From the NCBI RefSeq assembly GCF_900197855.1, contig NZ_FZMQ01000009.1, forward strand, positions 1 through 44,373: a stretch of DNA of 44,373 bases. Direction: 5' to 3'. Source of the stretch: Helicobacter cynogastricus. GTDB taxonomy: Bacteria > Campylobacterota > Campylobacteria > Campylobacterales > Helicobacteraceae. This document shows positions 34,290 through 44,373 of this stretch, piece by piece. Below the pieces are notes generated by a model. That model worked only from the letters and a program-made list of their open reading frames with translations. It was not told the DNA's origin and searched no databases. The position numbers and the translations under genes are program-made. Positions within the stretch are counted from its first letter, which is position 1. Each line of letters begins with the position of its first letter.

Positions 34290-35516
34290 ATGAGCTGGAC
34301 ACTTGTGCGTGTCTATATTTTTACGCTTATATTTGCAATTCTTAGCGAAGCGCAGGGCTTTAAGGATTATTTGCGCTATAACCTTGGCCTCAATCTTTTT
34401 ATCATGGATCATGAAGGTTCAACTCCCTACTGGTATAATACCAACACCACTTTAAGCACGCGTTTAACTCCAGAGGTGGGTTTTGCTTTCAATTTAGGTT
34501 CTGTAGAGCAAAAAGTGATGGTAGGAGCTTTTCTTTTCCAAAATCTCCACACTTATCAAATGAATTTTCCCTCCAAATGGGGCCCTACTATTTATTACCA
34601 AGCCAGAGGACGCTCCTTTAATTTTTATGGGGGTATTTTTCCTAGAAAATACCTCATTGGTCATTACCCTCTCAATGTCTTTGCTCCCTATTATTGGTTT
34701 ATCGACCCTAATGCTCGGGGCTTTTTACTCCAATATAATCCTCCCAATAATCCCTACAAAAATACCCATGTTGAAGCTGAATTTTTGCTCGATTGGTTTG
34801 GAGGGAATTGCTATACCTGCAAATATGGGCGTAATTCTTTGGGCAATGCGATGGATCGCTTTAGTTTTACGGCTTATAGCGAACTCTCTGCTCTCAAAAG
34901 GTTTTTTATTTTAGGAGGTAATGCGCAACTTTTCCATGTGGAAGATCAGTTTCTGCTCAACTGGCCATCTCTCCCTCATGTAGGAAAAACTGCAGGCTCT
35001 GTCTATCTTTTAGACAGATTTTACTACCAGCTTTATGCCAAAACCGATTTGCTCAACGCTCTTCCCTTCATGCAAAAATTAAATTTATCACTAGGTGTTT
35101 TGGGCGACTTGGAGAGATTGCGCCAAAGCGGTATTGATGTGCCTTTCAAGGTAGGCACAGGCTTATTTGTAGAAGGCCACGCCCAATATAAAGGCTTTGG
35201 TCTAAGCGATCTGCTCTTTGTGAGCAAGCATGGCGAAGATTTTTTCTATGATAGATACGGAAATGTCAACCTCATCTGCTCAAAAGATTACTGCCCCACT
35301 CCCATTTACCGCGGTGTCCCCTTTTTCCAAGCGCCTCTTTATAACCGCCTAGATATTTACTACGAATTTAGAAGCTCTTTTGCAAGTATCAAAACCCAAT
35401 TTGTTTACAATACCATGAGCAATTACACTCAAATCTATGACTCTTATCAGGTCTACTTCACCGTCTCTCTAGACAGCTACGACCTCCTAAATTTCCTCCA
35501 ACGCAAAAGACACTAA
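34290..35516 (+). CDS. Outer-membrane beta-barrel-type protein, function unknown
   Basis: A 408-aa protein with a signal peptide (MSWTLVRVYIFTLIFAILSEAQG). It is rich in aromatic residues and alternating strand-like segments (YLRYNLGLNLFIM, YYQARGRSFNFYGGIF, YEFRSSFASIKTQFVYN), suggesting a beta barrel. The last residues (VYFTVSLDSYDLLNFLQRKRH) lack the terminal Phe of Hop-type Helicobacter porins. A CYTCKYG pair of cysteines is seen near residue 178. No family assigned with confidence. AGGA precedes ATG. Confidence 0.6.
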   Translation: MSWTLVRVYIFTLIFAILSEAQGFKDYLRYNLGLNLFIMDHEGSTPYWYNTNTTLSTRLTPEVGFAFNLGSVEQKVMVGAFLFQNLHTYQMNFPSKWGPTIYYQARGRSFNFYGGIFPRKYLIGHYPLNVFAPYYWFIDPNARGFLLQYNPPNNPYKNTHVEAEFLLDWFGGNCYTCKYGRNSLGNAMDRFSFTAYSELSALKRFFILGGNAQLFHVEDQFLLNWPSLPHVGKTAGSVYLLDRFYYQLYAKTDLLNALPFMQKLNLSLGVLGDLERLRQSGIDVPFKVGTGLFVEGHAQYKGFGLSDLLFVSKHGEDFFYDRYGNVNLICSKDYCPTPIYRGVPFFQAPLYNRLDIYYEFRSSFASIKTQFVYNTMSNYTQIYDSYQVYFTVSLDSYDLLNFLQRKRH

Positions 35517-35557
35517 GGTCGTACACACCACACTTCTATCAAGTAGACTAGCCTTTT

Positions 35558-36433
35558 CTAAGAATGTAACTTGCCCCTTTCTTTCAAATACAAGCTGTGC
35601 AAGATTTTGACCTCCTCAAGCTCTTTTTGCCCATCGATCATGGAGCGTAAAGAACCTTTAATGGCAAAGATGGACATATATAAATGCACAATAAAAAAGC
35701 CCACGAGCACCAGTCCTAAAAAGTTATGTATCAGCGCGCTTAAACGCAAAAGCGAGATTTGGTAAAGCCCAAAAAAGCCAGCGATCGCGCTCAAATCTGC
35801 TGTATTGAAATACAAAATAAGCCCGCTAGCAATCATCACTAACCCCCCCAAAGTGGCGATCCAAAACCAAGTTTTTTGCCCCGCATTGAATTTATGCGCC
35901 GGCACGGGCTTTTTCTCTTTGGAGAGATAGCCTCCCATGATCACTAACCATTTGATGTCTGCTAGCCTAAAGATCATGTCCTTAAACCACATAAAAAACA
36001 TGGGCAACACCGCCACCATAAAGATCACACAGCCCACGCTATGCATAACTCTACAAAAGCGCACAAACGCCCCGCCCCCAAAGAAATCCCCAAAGATCAT
36101 GATTAGCCCGGTAGGCACGAGCAAAATAAAGCTAATTCCTGCTACCCAGTGGATAATGCGGTTGAACAGGCTAAAAAAGGGGACTTTTTGACCACTATGG
36201 GCAAATTTTTTGGGACCAATGACCAGATAGTGCAAAAGAAAAGCAAAGGTAACTCCTAGCACCATGGCTAAAAAGAGCCATAAAAAATAATGCCCCTGCC
36301 AAAGTGTCCAAAGCTCGCCTAGCTTGGTCGTATCTCTCTGCCCATAGGACAGAATGCCTAAAATGCGCTCTTGATCTAGAGGGGTGCTCTGTGCGCCCAA
36401 GCTGGAGCCGATTAAAAAAATGCCTTTTTTCAT
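35558..36433 (-). CDS. fdhC: Formate dehydrogenase cytochrome b subunit
   Basis: A 291-aa membrane subunit that passes electrons from FdhB to menaquinone. It starts with a signal-like segment (MKKGIFLIGSSLGAQS) and has about five hydrophobic helices. Candidate haem b histidines are in FNRIIHWVAG, FCRVMHSVGC, SALIHNFLG and FFIVHLYMS, as in the FdnI/FdhC family. The last gene of the fdh operon, it begins 9 bases after fdhB. The 41-base convergent gap to the outer-membrane-type gene holds nothing clear. Confidence 0.92.
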   Translation of the reverse strand: MKKGIFLIGSSLGAQSTPLDQERILGILSYGQRDTTKLGELWTLWQGHYFLWLFLAMVLGVTFAFLLHYLVIGPKKFAHSGQKVPFFSLFNRIIHWVAGISFILLVPTGLIMIFGDFFGGGAFVRFCRVMHSVGCVIFMVAVLPMFFMWFKDMIFRLADIKWLVIMGGYLSKEKKPVPAHKFNAGQKTWFWIATLGGLVMIASGLILYFNTADLSAIAGFFGLYQISLLRLSALIHNFLGLVLVGFFIVHLYMSIFAIKGSLRSMIDGQKELEEVKILHSLYLKERGKLHS

Positions 36434-36442
36434 AATGCCCCC

Positions 36443-37084
36443 TTAAGGCGTTGCGCCCTGTATTTGTTGTGTGGCTTTAGTCTGTGCATCTTGAGCGTTG
36501 GCGTATTTGGCCATGACACGCCGTCTATAAATATCCGCGATACTCAGCGCATCGCCCACTAGAAGCGCATTAGTCGAACAAGTCGCCGCACACATGGGCA
36601 CTTGGCCACTGGCGATCCGATTGACCCCGTAAAGCTCCATTTCTTTTTTAGAGTGCGTGGGTGCAGGTCCGCCCGCACACATGGTACATTTATCCATCAC
36701 CCCGCGCACGCCAAAAGCCCCGTCTCTGGGGAATTGGGGTGCACCAAAGGGGCAGGCATACAGGCAATACCCACACCCAATACAGGTTTCTTTATTGTGG
36801 AGCACAATTCCATCCTCGCGGATATAAAAACAATCCACAGGGCACACCTGCGCACAGGGCGCGTCTGTGCAGTGCTGGCAAGCGATCGAGATAGACTTTT
36901 CCTTGCCCTCTATCCCCTCATAAAGGGTAATGACCTTGCGCCGATTAAGCCCCACCTCTAGATCGTTAGAGTGCGAACAGGCTACAGAGCAGGCAAAGCA
37001 ACTAATACAGCGGTTGTCATCGCAATAAAACTTCATGCGGTTGGCATTGGGGATTTGTTTTGCAGGTGCTAAATTTGTTGCCAT
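36443..37084 (-). CDS. fdhB: Formate dehydrogenase iron-sulfur subunit
   Basis: A 213-aa electron-transfer subunit with four [4Fe-4S] clusters. Ligand sets include CISCFACSVAC (Cys26-36), CQHCTDAPCAQVCPVDC, CIGCGYCLYACPFGAP and CTMC with a later CAATC. Comparable subunits are FdnH and Campylobacter FdhB. ATG (37082-37084) follows AAGGCTTAAC, one base after the fdhA stop; the open frame extends 5 codons into fdhA and is not needed. Confidence 0.95.
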   Translation of the reverse strand: MATNLAPAKQIPNANRMKFYCDDNRCISCFACSVACSHSNDLEVGLNRRKVITLYEGIEGKEKSISIACQHCTDAPCAQVCPVDCFYIREDGIVLHNKETCIGCGYCLYACPFGAPQFPRDGAFGVRGVMDKCTMCAGGPAPTHSKKEMELYGVNRIASGQVPMCAATCSTNALLVGDALSIADIYRRRVMAKYANAQDAQTKATQQIQGATP

Positions 37085-37085
37085 G

Positions 37086-39896
37086 TTAAGCCTTTTCAAT
37101 GCGGCACAAGCCGGCGTTAAACTCAGGGATTTGGGTTACTGGATCAAAGCCGTAATTGGTGATCGTGTTCGAGCTCTCCCCAATGGTGTAGGGCTTGGTG
37201 CCCTCAGGATAGCGATGACTCAAGTCCACACCCTGTAAAATCCCGGCAAAACTATAGGGCATACAAATGCGATCGGGAGTTACTGAGTGGCTAAAGATCG
37301 CCTTGACCTTAATTTTAGTCCCCTCGGGCGAGTGCACCCACATCATTTCCCCATCTTTAATTCCGTGGTTGAGTGCCAAATCCGGGTGGATATGACAGAA
37401 CATCTCGGGCGTGATGTGGGATAGATACTTACTTGTGCGCTCCAGCATGCCCGCCCCGCTCAAATTCACCAAGCGCATAGAAGCTAGCACAATAGGAAAC
37501 TCTTTTGCCCATTCCTCTTTGGTCTGCTCGCTGATAAAGCGCACATCCACCCTAAAGTTATTCACTTGATCCTTAATGGCGGGGTATTTTTGCACTAAAT
37601 CCGGACGCGGGGAGTGCAAGGGTTCGCGGTGCAAGGGGATTTGATCGATAAAATTCCACACAATGGCGCGCGCCCGGGCATTCCCATAGACACACACGCC
37701 TTTTTCATCACATTTTTTCTGAATGAGTCCGCTGGTGTCTACCTTCCAATTATCCCCCATAATGGCGCGCTCATGGTCGCTAAGCTTGATCCCTAGCACC
37801 TTTTCAATATTAGCCTTAGTGATCTCAGGATAACCCCCCTTAATCGCCGATCCCTTGATTGTAACACTCTTATCGGCTAATAAACTCTGCCCCTTGTATT
37901 CCTCCCCAAAGCGCGCCCTAAAGCCCATGCCCCCCTGCTTGGTGGGGGTGTTGATGTCATAGAGTATGGGCGTGCCCGGGTGCTCTGGTGTCCAAGCTGG
38001 CCAGGGCAAGCCGTAATACTGCCCCTTCATAGGCCCATAGCCCTCTTGGCTGATGTAATCAAACATATGCCAATTTTCCTGTTGGGCTTTGAGCCGCTCA
38101 GGTGTCCAGCCCCCAAGTCCGATCACTTTGACCGTGCGCGCGATCTCTCTTGTGGCGTCTTCGGGCCAGCTAAAGCTTTTGCGCACCTGCACCAATTCCC
38201 CATTTTGATCAAAATCACAGAGTAGGGCTTTGGTGTATTCCTCATAAAACCCAAACTTCTTAGCCATTTCAAACATGAGTTCGTGATCTTGCTTGGCTTC
38301 ATAGAGGGGTTTAACCACTTGGGATCGCCACTGCGCAGCCCGATTCGTGGCGACTACAATCCCCTCACACTCAAATTGAGTCGCCACAGGCAGGACATAG
38401 ATTCCATCGGGTTTATCTGTGAGGATCGCCCCCTCATTTAAGAAGGGCTCGGCAATCACCATTAAATCCAGCTTTTCCATCGCTTGCGCCATTTTGACAT
38501 TGTGCGCGAGGGAACTCACCCCATTTCCTTGCACCCAAAGCCCCTTAATGGGGGCGCTAGAGTGGGTTTTAGCTTCTTGCAACACGCCCTCATGCCAAAG
38601 TGAGATACTAAAGCCCTTTTGGTGCATCCACTCGGGGGCAAAAAAGCGTTTTTGCAAACTCTCAAAGCTCACCCCCCAGCACTTGGCATAATAACGCCAA
38701 CTGGCTTCACTCAGACCATAATAGCCGGGCAAATTGTCTGCCAAACAGCACATGTCCGTAGAGCCCTGCACATTATCATGCCCGCGGATGATATTACAAC
38801 CCCCGCCCTTTTTGCCCATATTGCCTAGCACGAGTTGCAAGATGGAGAGCATGCGCGTGTTCCCACTCCCCACGCTATGCTGGGTGATCCCAAGTGCCCA
38901 AGCCAAAGTAGCGGGTTTAGCGGTGGCAAAAACACGCGTGGTTTGAATCAGCAGGCTAGCGGGCACACCCGTAATATCTTCCACCACTTCGGGCGTGTAT
39001 TTGAGGGCTTCTTTTTTGATTTCATCAATCCCAAAAGCTTGGTTTTTAATGACCTCTTTATCCTCCCAGCCATGCTTAAAGATCAAATGCAACATGCCAT
39101 AAATAAAGGCAATATCAGTTCCTGAGCGAATGCGCACATAAATATCTGCCTTAGCTGCGCTCTTGGTAAAGACCGGATCGATCACGATGAGTTTAGCATT
39201 ATTGCGATCTTTGGCTTGCAAGAAATGCTTAAAGCCAATAGGATTACTCACAGCCGTATTAAGCCCGATCATCAAGATCGCTTTAGAATGCCCGACAATG
39301 TCCCCAAAGTGGTTTGTCATCGCACCATAACCCCATGTATTCGCCACACCGGCGACTGTGGTGCTGTGTCAAATGCGGGCTACATGATCGATATTGTTCG
39401 TCCCATAAAAGGCGGCAAACTTGCGCCAGTAATAGGCCTGTTGGGAGTTCATTTTAGCACTCCCCATAAACATCATGCTATCAGGCCCGTATTTTTCGCG
39501 CATTTTGAGCATTTTCGCGCTGATTTCATCGATGGCTTGCTCGTAGCTAATGCGCTTCCACACCCCACCTTCTTTTTTAAGGGGGTATTTGAGGCGCATT
39601 TTAGACTTGACTAAGTCAATTTGATCCACGCCCTTACAGCAGTGGCTGCCCGCACTAATGGGGTGATCTTGGGCGACATCTTGGCGTATCCACACCCCAT
39701 CTTTGACCTCAGCGATGATCCCACAGCCTGCCGAACAGATACTACAAATGGTTTTAACTCTTTTGACTCCCTCATTAGGATCAATGACCTTATCTTCTTT
39801 TTTGCTCGCTTTGGTGTTGGCAAAGGCCAGAGTTGCCCCAGCCCCAGCCCCAATTGCGCCCATTTTTAAAAAAGAACGCCGACTTAACTTACCCAT
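37086..39896 (-). CDS. fdhA: Formate dehydrogenase catalytic subunit, selenoprotein
   Basis: Periplasmic molybdenum/tungsten formate dehydrogenase, 936 aa if the in-frame TGA (39369-39371) is read as selenocysteine 176. The N terminus is a Tat signal (SRRSFLKMGAIGAG). [4Fe-4S] ligands are CSICSAGC (Cys51, 54, 58) and Cys86. The Sec context is HVARI-U-HSTTVAGVANTW, the exact site of the metal ligand Sec/Cys in formate dehydrogenases. Molybdopterin-binding segments such as IMIGLNTAVSNP, GNMGKKGGGCNIIRGHDNVQGSTD and PCISY-like MPYSFAG follow. A TCGCC-GGTGT-GGCGA hairpin sits downstream of UGA. Automatic annotation would split it into two genes or call it broken. Confidence 0.95.
39341..39355 (-). 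promoter_or_regulatory. SECIS-like hairpin in fdhA
   Basis: On the minus strand, five-base-pair stem UCGCC/GGCGA with loop GGUGU, which begins 18 bases after the UGA. This is the position of the GGUCU SelB-binding loop in E. coli fdhF as I recall it. Function as selenocysteine insertion element is inference. Confidence 0.7.
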
Positions 39897-39914
39897 GTTA
39901 CTTCCTTTCTCAAA

Positions 39915-40124
39915 CTACCACACGCTTTTATAAAAAATCTCCCAAGCGGGGGTTTTGTGATAAAGAATCTCTTTTTTATTGCTCTTGCCCACCACCACGC
40001 CATGACTATCCGGATCGGTATTCCTAAAGGGTTTTTCAGGCATGGTGGCTAATAGGCTCTGCCCAGCCAAAGCCCCCGCGCCCAGCACTCCCAGCTTTTT
40101 AAGAGCTTCGCGTCTATTCTCCAT
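39915..40124 (-). CDS. Small Tat-signal protein of the formate dehydrogenase operon
   Basis: A 69-aa protein with a twin-arginine leader (NRREALKKLGVLGAGALAGQSLL) and a short tail (TPAWEIFYKSVW) without cofactor motifs. An equivalent tiny gene lies before fdhA in Campylobacter (Cj1513c as I recall). Likely an assembly factor or accessory subunit exported with FdhA. Lies 18 bases upstream of fdhA. Confidence 0.75.
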   Translation of the reverse strand: MENRREALKKLGVLGAGALAGQSLLATMPEKPFRNTDPDSHGVVVGKSNKKEILYHKTPAWEIFYKSVW

Positions 40125-40133
40125 GACAACCTC

Positions 40134-40742
40134 CTAAACTAGGTTGAAAAACAACCTCTCATGTTGCATAAATGCACCCAAAATTATAGCGAAGCTTTGA
40201 TAACATAGGCTTTTAGGGTGCTCTTGGAGCGCATCTAAAAAGGCATCGCCAAAGAGATGGAAAAAGTCTTTAAAGAGTTTTTCATGCAGGCTAAAAAAGC
40301 CCTGATCCTCTAAGAGTTGTTGTAAAAACGCGTTCATCATCAGAGTTAAAAAAGCTAAATCATCCTCAGCCACAGGGCTAGTGATCGTGTGGCTCTCTAG
40401 ATGTAAACCTGATTGCTTTAAAAGTGCGATAGCTTCTAGGCGTTTTTTGCCATTGTCCTGACCTTCTAAATAATAAGACGCGCTCAAGGGCACAAGATGA
40501 TAGCTAGGAGAGAACAACACCGCGTTTTGCTCCTCCTTAAAGGGCTCTAGTCCTTGTTGCAAAAAGGCATGCAACTCTTGCCAGCCTTGCGCTGTGTTGG
40601 GATCAAAGGGGAAGTCTTTTAGGTGATTGGCTAGGGCTTTGAGTTCATCAAAAATGACCTCATTTTGCACAAACACCACCATGTAATGCCATAGGCGGTA
40701 GTAAAGCGCGCGCGCATAGGTGAGATTGCAATCCATATTCAT
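40134..40742 (-). CDS. TorD-family molybdoenzyme chaperone for formate dehydrogenase
   Basis: A 202-aa, all-helical cytoplasmic protein of the TorD/DmsD family. These bind Tat signals of molybdoenzymes and hold them until cofactor insertion. Matches include YARALYYRLWHYMVVF at the N terminus, SYHLVPLSASYYLEG, the central SPVAEDDLAFLTLMM (E-x-x-D type motif) and FAIILGAFMQHERLF. Position directly upstream of the Tat-signal gene and fdhA makes FdhA the probable client. The start ATG overlaps the preceding stop (ATGA). Confidence 0.85.
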   Translation of the reverse strand: MNMDCNLTYARALYYRLWHYMVVFVQNEVIFDELKALANHLKDFPFDPNTAQGWQELHAFLQQGLEPFKEEQNAVLFSPSYHLVPLSASYYLEGQDNGKKRLEAIALLKQSGLHLESHTITSPVAEDDLAFLTLMMNAFLQQLLEDQGFFSLHEKLFKDFFHLFGDAFLDALQEHPKSLCYQSFAIILGAFMQHERLFFNLV

Positions 40743-42157
40743 TTTAAAATAGAATTGATGTCTAGCATGTCTTCTAGCATGATTTTAACCTTGCAATCAG
40801 GGCAGGCGTAAAGGGTGGCGATTTTACGCGCATCGCCTTGAAATCTAGGGATCATAATTGTTGCGATCTTCTCCACGCTCTTAGTGGTCCCAATGGGTTT
40901 AGCGCACATTTTGCATTTAAACAAGCTATCTTGCGCCATGATTTTGGGGACAAAGTATGCGGGATTTAGGGCGATCCCATCGCGCTCCAAGTGCAAACAA
41001 TCCTTTTCAGGGCAGGTCGCCTCACAATACCCGCAAGTGGTGCACAAACTGGGGTTAAAAAGTAAAGTATAGGCGTTGCCATCTACGCTAAGTGCTCCCG
41101 TGTTGCACGCCCCCACACAAGAGAGGCACAGCGTGCAATTAGAGTTAATCTCTATATGCCCATAACGGATAAAACTAGCAGAGGGCACGCGCCCATAATC
41201 CCCCTGCCCTATGGCGTGCTTTAGGCGCTTGGCAAATATATCCCGCTTGGTGCGTGTGGGGGTGGTGGGGGGGGTGAAGTGGGTGGATTCTAGGCGTTGG
41301 GCGCGCTGCAAACATGTTTGCAAGCCCTGCAAATCGCTAGCCAGCAAGATCGCCTCTTGTTGGTAGAGTTTGGCATAAATGCCATTGAGTAATGCCACGC
41401 TCTGCAGAGTGCCTATACTCAATTCCTCTAATTGGGGCGCATACAGCACCACCTGCGCCCCGCTCTCTTGTAAAAGAGTGAGTAGGGCGACCTGTTCTAA
41501 GATATTGAGGTTGACACAGAGGGGTAAAATCTCTTTTTTAAGCGGGGTGCTGGGTAACTCTGCTTGGTGATCGAGCAAAAGGGGGATATAACCCCTATAG
41601 AGTTTAGCCACCTCTTGGACGCACTCCAAATTAAAACCCCCATAACTCAAGCTCCCACTAGGGCACACACTAATACACTTACCACAATCAATACAAGCTT
41701 GGTGGTCAATGATCAAATGGCGGTTGTCCGCACATTCCATGCCCTTATCTTGGGCAATTTGAGGGTCTAATTTAGTGATTGCCTCAGTGGGGCAGACCTC
41801 GCTACACTTGGCACAACACTCTATGCGCCGTTGGTGGTATTGGCAAATCTCTTTATCGTAGCTAAAAAATTCGCTCAACAAGCCCTCTGGCGTGGGGGCG
41901 TGGTGGGTGCGATCCAGATCAAATTGTAATCCATGCGCCTCATAGATTAGGCTAAGACTTTGGGCGAGTTCTAAAGGAGTTTGTGCGCTATTTTCAATTA
42001 AAAAATTAATTTCCCTAGCCACCCTCTTAGCCCCGCTAAAGGGCATATTAGACACCACACATTCCACCCCATCGCCCATATGCTCTAAAACCTCAATGTG
42101 ATCGTGCAAGGGCACATCTGGATAAGCAGAGTTCCTTATATAGACAAATTCAAACAT
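40739..42157 (-). CDS. Multi-[4Fe-4S] ferredoxin protein of the formate dehydrogenase operon
   Basis: A 472-aa protein, first in the fdh operon. It has two pairs of ferredoxin modules: CCAKCSEVCPTEA and CIDCGKCISVCPSGS near 115-170, then CTLCLSCVGACNTGA and CTTCGYCEATCPEKDC near 335-390. A CKMC...CPDC pair like a zinc ribbon is at the C terminus. No transport signal is visible, so it is cytoplasmic. Similar ferredoxins accompany fdh genes in Campylobacterota (family knowledge); an assembly or electron-transfer role is inference. The start is ambiguous: ATG 42157, or GTG two codons upstream (42163). A -10 TACAAT (42190-42195, minus) precedes it. The G8 run near residue 297 is probably stable. 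Confidence 0.8.
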   Translation of the reverse strand: MFEFVYIRNSAYPDVPLHDHIEVLEHMGDGVECVVSNMPFSGAKRVAREINFLIENSAQTPLELAQSLSLIYEAHGLQFDLDRTHHAPTPEGLLSEFFSYDKEICQYHQRRIECCAKCSEVCPTEAITKLDPQIAQDKGMECADNRHLIIDHQACIDCGKCISVCPSGSLSYGGFNLECVQEVAKLYRGYIPLLLDHQAELPSTPLKKEILPLCVNLNILEQVALLTLLQESGAQVVLYAPQLEELSIGTLQSVALLNGIYAKLYQQEAILLASDLQGLQTCLQRAQRLESTHFTPPTTPTRTKRDIFAKRLKHAIGQGDYGRVPSASFIRYGHIEINSNCTLCLSCVGACNTGALSVDGNAYTLLFNPSLCTTCGYCEATCPEKDCLHLERDGIALNPAYFVPKIMAQDSLFKCKMCAKPIGTTKSVEKIATIMIPRFQGDARKIATLYACPDCKVKIMLEDMLDINSILK

Positions 42158-42189
42158 GGACACATTTTAAGATGTTTAGTTAAATGAGT

Positions 42190-42195
42190 ATTGTA
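42190..42195 (-). promoter_or_regulatory. Probable -10 box of the fdh operon
   Basis: TACAAT on the minus strand, 33 bases before the ATG at 42157. No -35 is evident. Confidence 0.35.
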
Positions 42196-42277
42196 CCTGT
42201 TTGAGTGTTTGGTAAAATTCAAAAAGTTTTCCTCACGAAAGAATAATCCCCTAAGCCCCCCTTAAGCTTTCCACCGA

Positions 42278-42283
42278 TATAAT
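42278..42283 (+). promoter_or_regulatory. Candidate -10 box upstream of 23S rRNA
   Basis: TATAAT about 240 bases before the 23S gene, in a long leader. Between it and the gene lies a second candidate, TTGACT (42405-42410) with 17-base spacing to TATGTA (42428-42433). Either could drive the 23S-5S unit; the sequence does not decide. No tRNA or 16S sequence is seen in 42164-42520. Confidence 0.45.
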
Positions 42284-42404
42284 GCGCTTTTGCCTAAGCA
42301 AATGTGAATGGCTTGAAGGCTTTTTCTTGAAGCGTGTTTTTGAGGTTTTGCCTAAGAGGTGCGTTTTTGGAGTGTGTCGCTGGAAAGTCTTTGCTTAGTG
42401 TTTT

Positions 42405-42433
42405 TTGACTTGTTATTGTCAATAGCCTATGTA
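42405..42433 (+). promoter_or_regulatory. Candidate promoter close to 23S rRNA
   Basis: TTGACT-N17-TATGTA, about 90 bases upstream of the mature 5' end. The -35 is part of a small dyad, TTGAC-N8-GTCAA (42405-42422). Confidence 0.4.
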
Positions 42434-42519
42434 AAGGTAAAAACTACAAAGCCAAAGAATTATACTCAATAAGGCGGTAGAAATCTTATCAAGGCAGTTT
42501 AGCGGATATGCTAACTGAA

Positions 42520-44373
<1,854 letters not shown>

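Noticed and set aside
39369-39371. Stop codon that could mean fdhA is a pseudogene or two genes
   Set aside because: It is TGA at the exact Sec/Cys position of formate dehydrogenases, with conserved flanks and a hairpin at SECIS distance.
37035-39933. Several open frames on the plus strand opposite fdhA and fdhB
   Set aside because: They are antisense shadows of strongly conserved minus-strand genes, with no ribosome sites or family motifs.

Overview
This window looks like the chromosome of a gastric, non-pylori Helicobacter (H. felis / H. bizzozeronii / H. heilmannii type). The gene blocks nrdB-pcm-LptF-truA, rsmE-hemH-thiol:disulfide protein-ccsBA and hrcA-grpE-dnaK are ones I recall from H. 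pylori. Fused TrpCF, ThyX, leader-poor promoters with TGnTATAAT boxes, long poly-G tracts and an orphan 23S rRNA gene fit the same group. A selenocysteine formate dehydrogenase and a CMP-sialic-acid hydroxylase homologue argue against H. pylori itself. Species assignment is inference.

Layout. 1-3801 (minus): trpD-trpCF-trpB, overlapping genes, then an unknown partial gene with its own poly-G tract; no trpA or trpE is adjacent. 3889-9719 (plus): GT25 glycosyltransferase, mutY, nrdB, pcm, LptF-like permease, truA, isochorismatase-family hydrolase. 9802-14817 (plus): heat-shock operon hrcA-grpE-dnaK with a CIRCE-like operator, followed, overlapping the dnaK stop by one base, by a Rieske + metallo-beta-lactamase protein that matches vertebrate CMAH and contains a 19-base poly-G tract. 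14964-17806: ybeY, tilS (convergent), purine permease. 17811-19710 (minus): rsmE and a family-4 glycosyltransferase that is switched off by an octanucleotide repeat. 19907-24381 (plus): hemH, periplasmic thioredoxin-like protein and ccsBA, i.e. haem and cytochrome c assembly. 24446-30799: aspA, a periplasmic binding-fold protein, thyX, polA (apparently CTG start), a small unknown gene. 30873-35516: rplM-rpsI, MATE transporter, J-domain protein, DUF465 gene, outer-membrane-type protein. 35558-42157 (minus): six-gene formate dehydrogenase operon with an in-frame UGA. 42520-end: 5' two thirds of 23S rRNA.

How the parts connect. Formate dehydrogenase feeds electrons to the quinone pool, and the hemH/CcsBA block supplies the cytochromes of the respiratory chain. 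Three loci look contingency-regulated: the CMAH homologue (G19, ON), the GT4 glycosyltransferase (13.5 octamers, OFF, plus G11) and the partial left-edge gene (G14). Together with the GT25 enzyme they point to variable surface glycans. The most unusual candidate is the phase-variable CMAH homologue: a possible switchable CMP-Neu5Ac hydroxylase in a bacterium living on sialylated gastric mucus.
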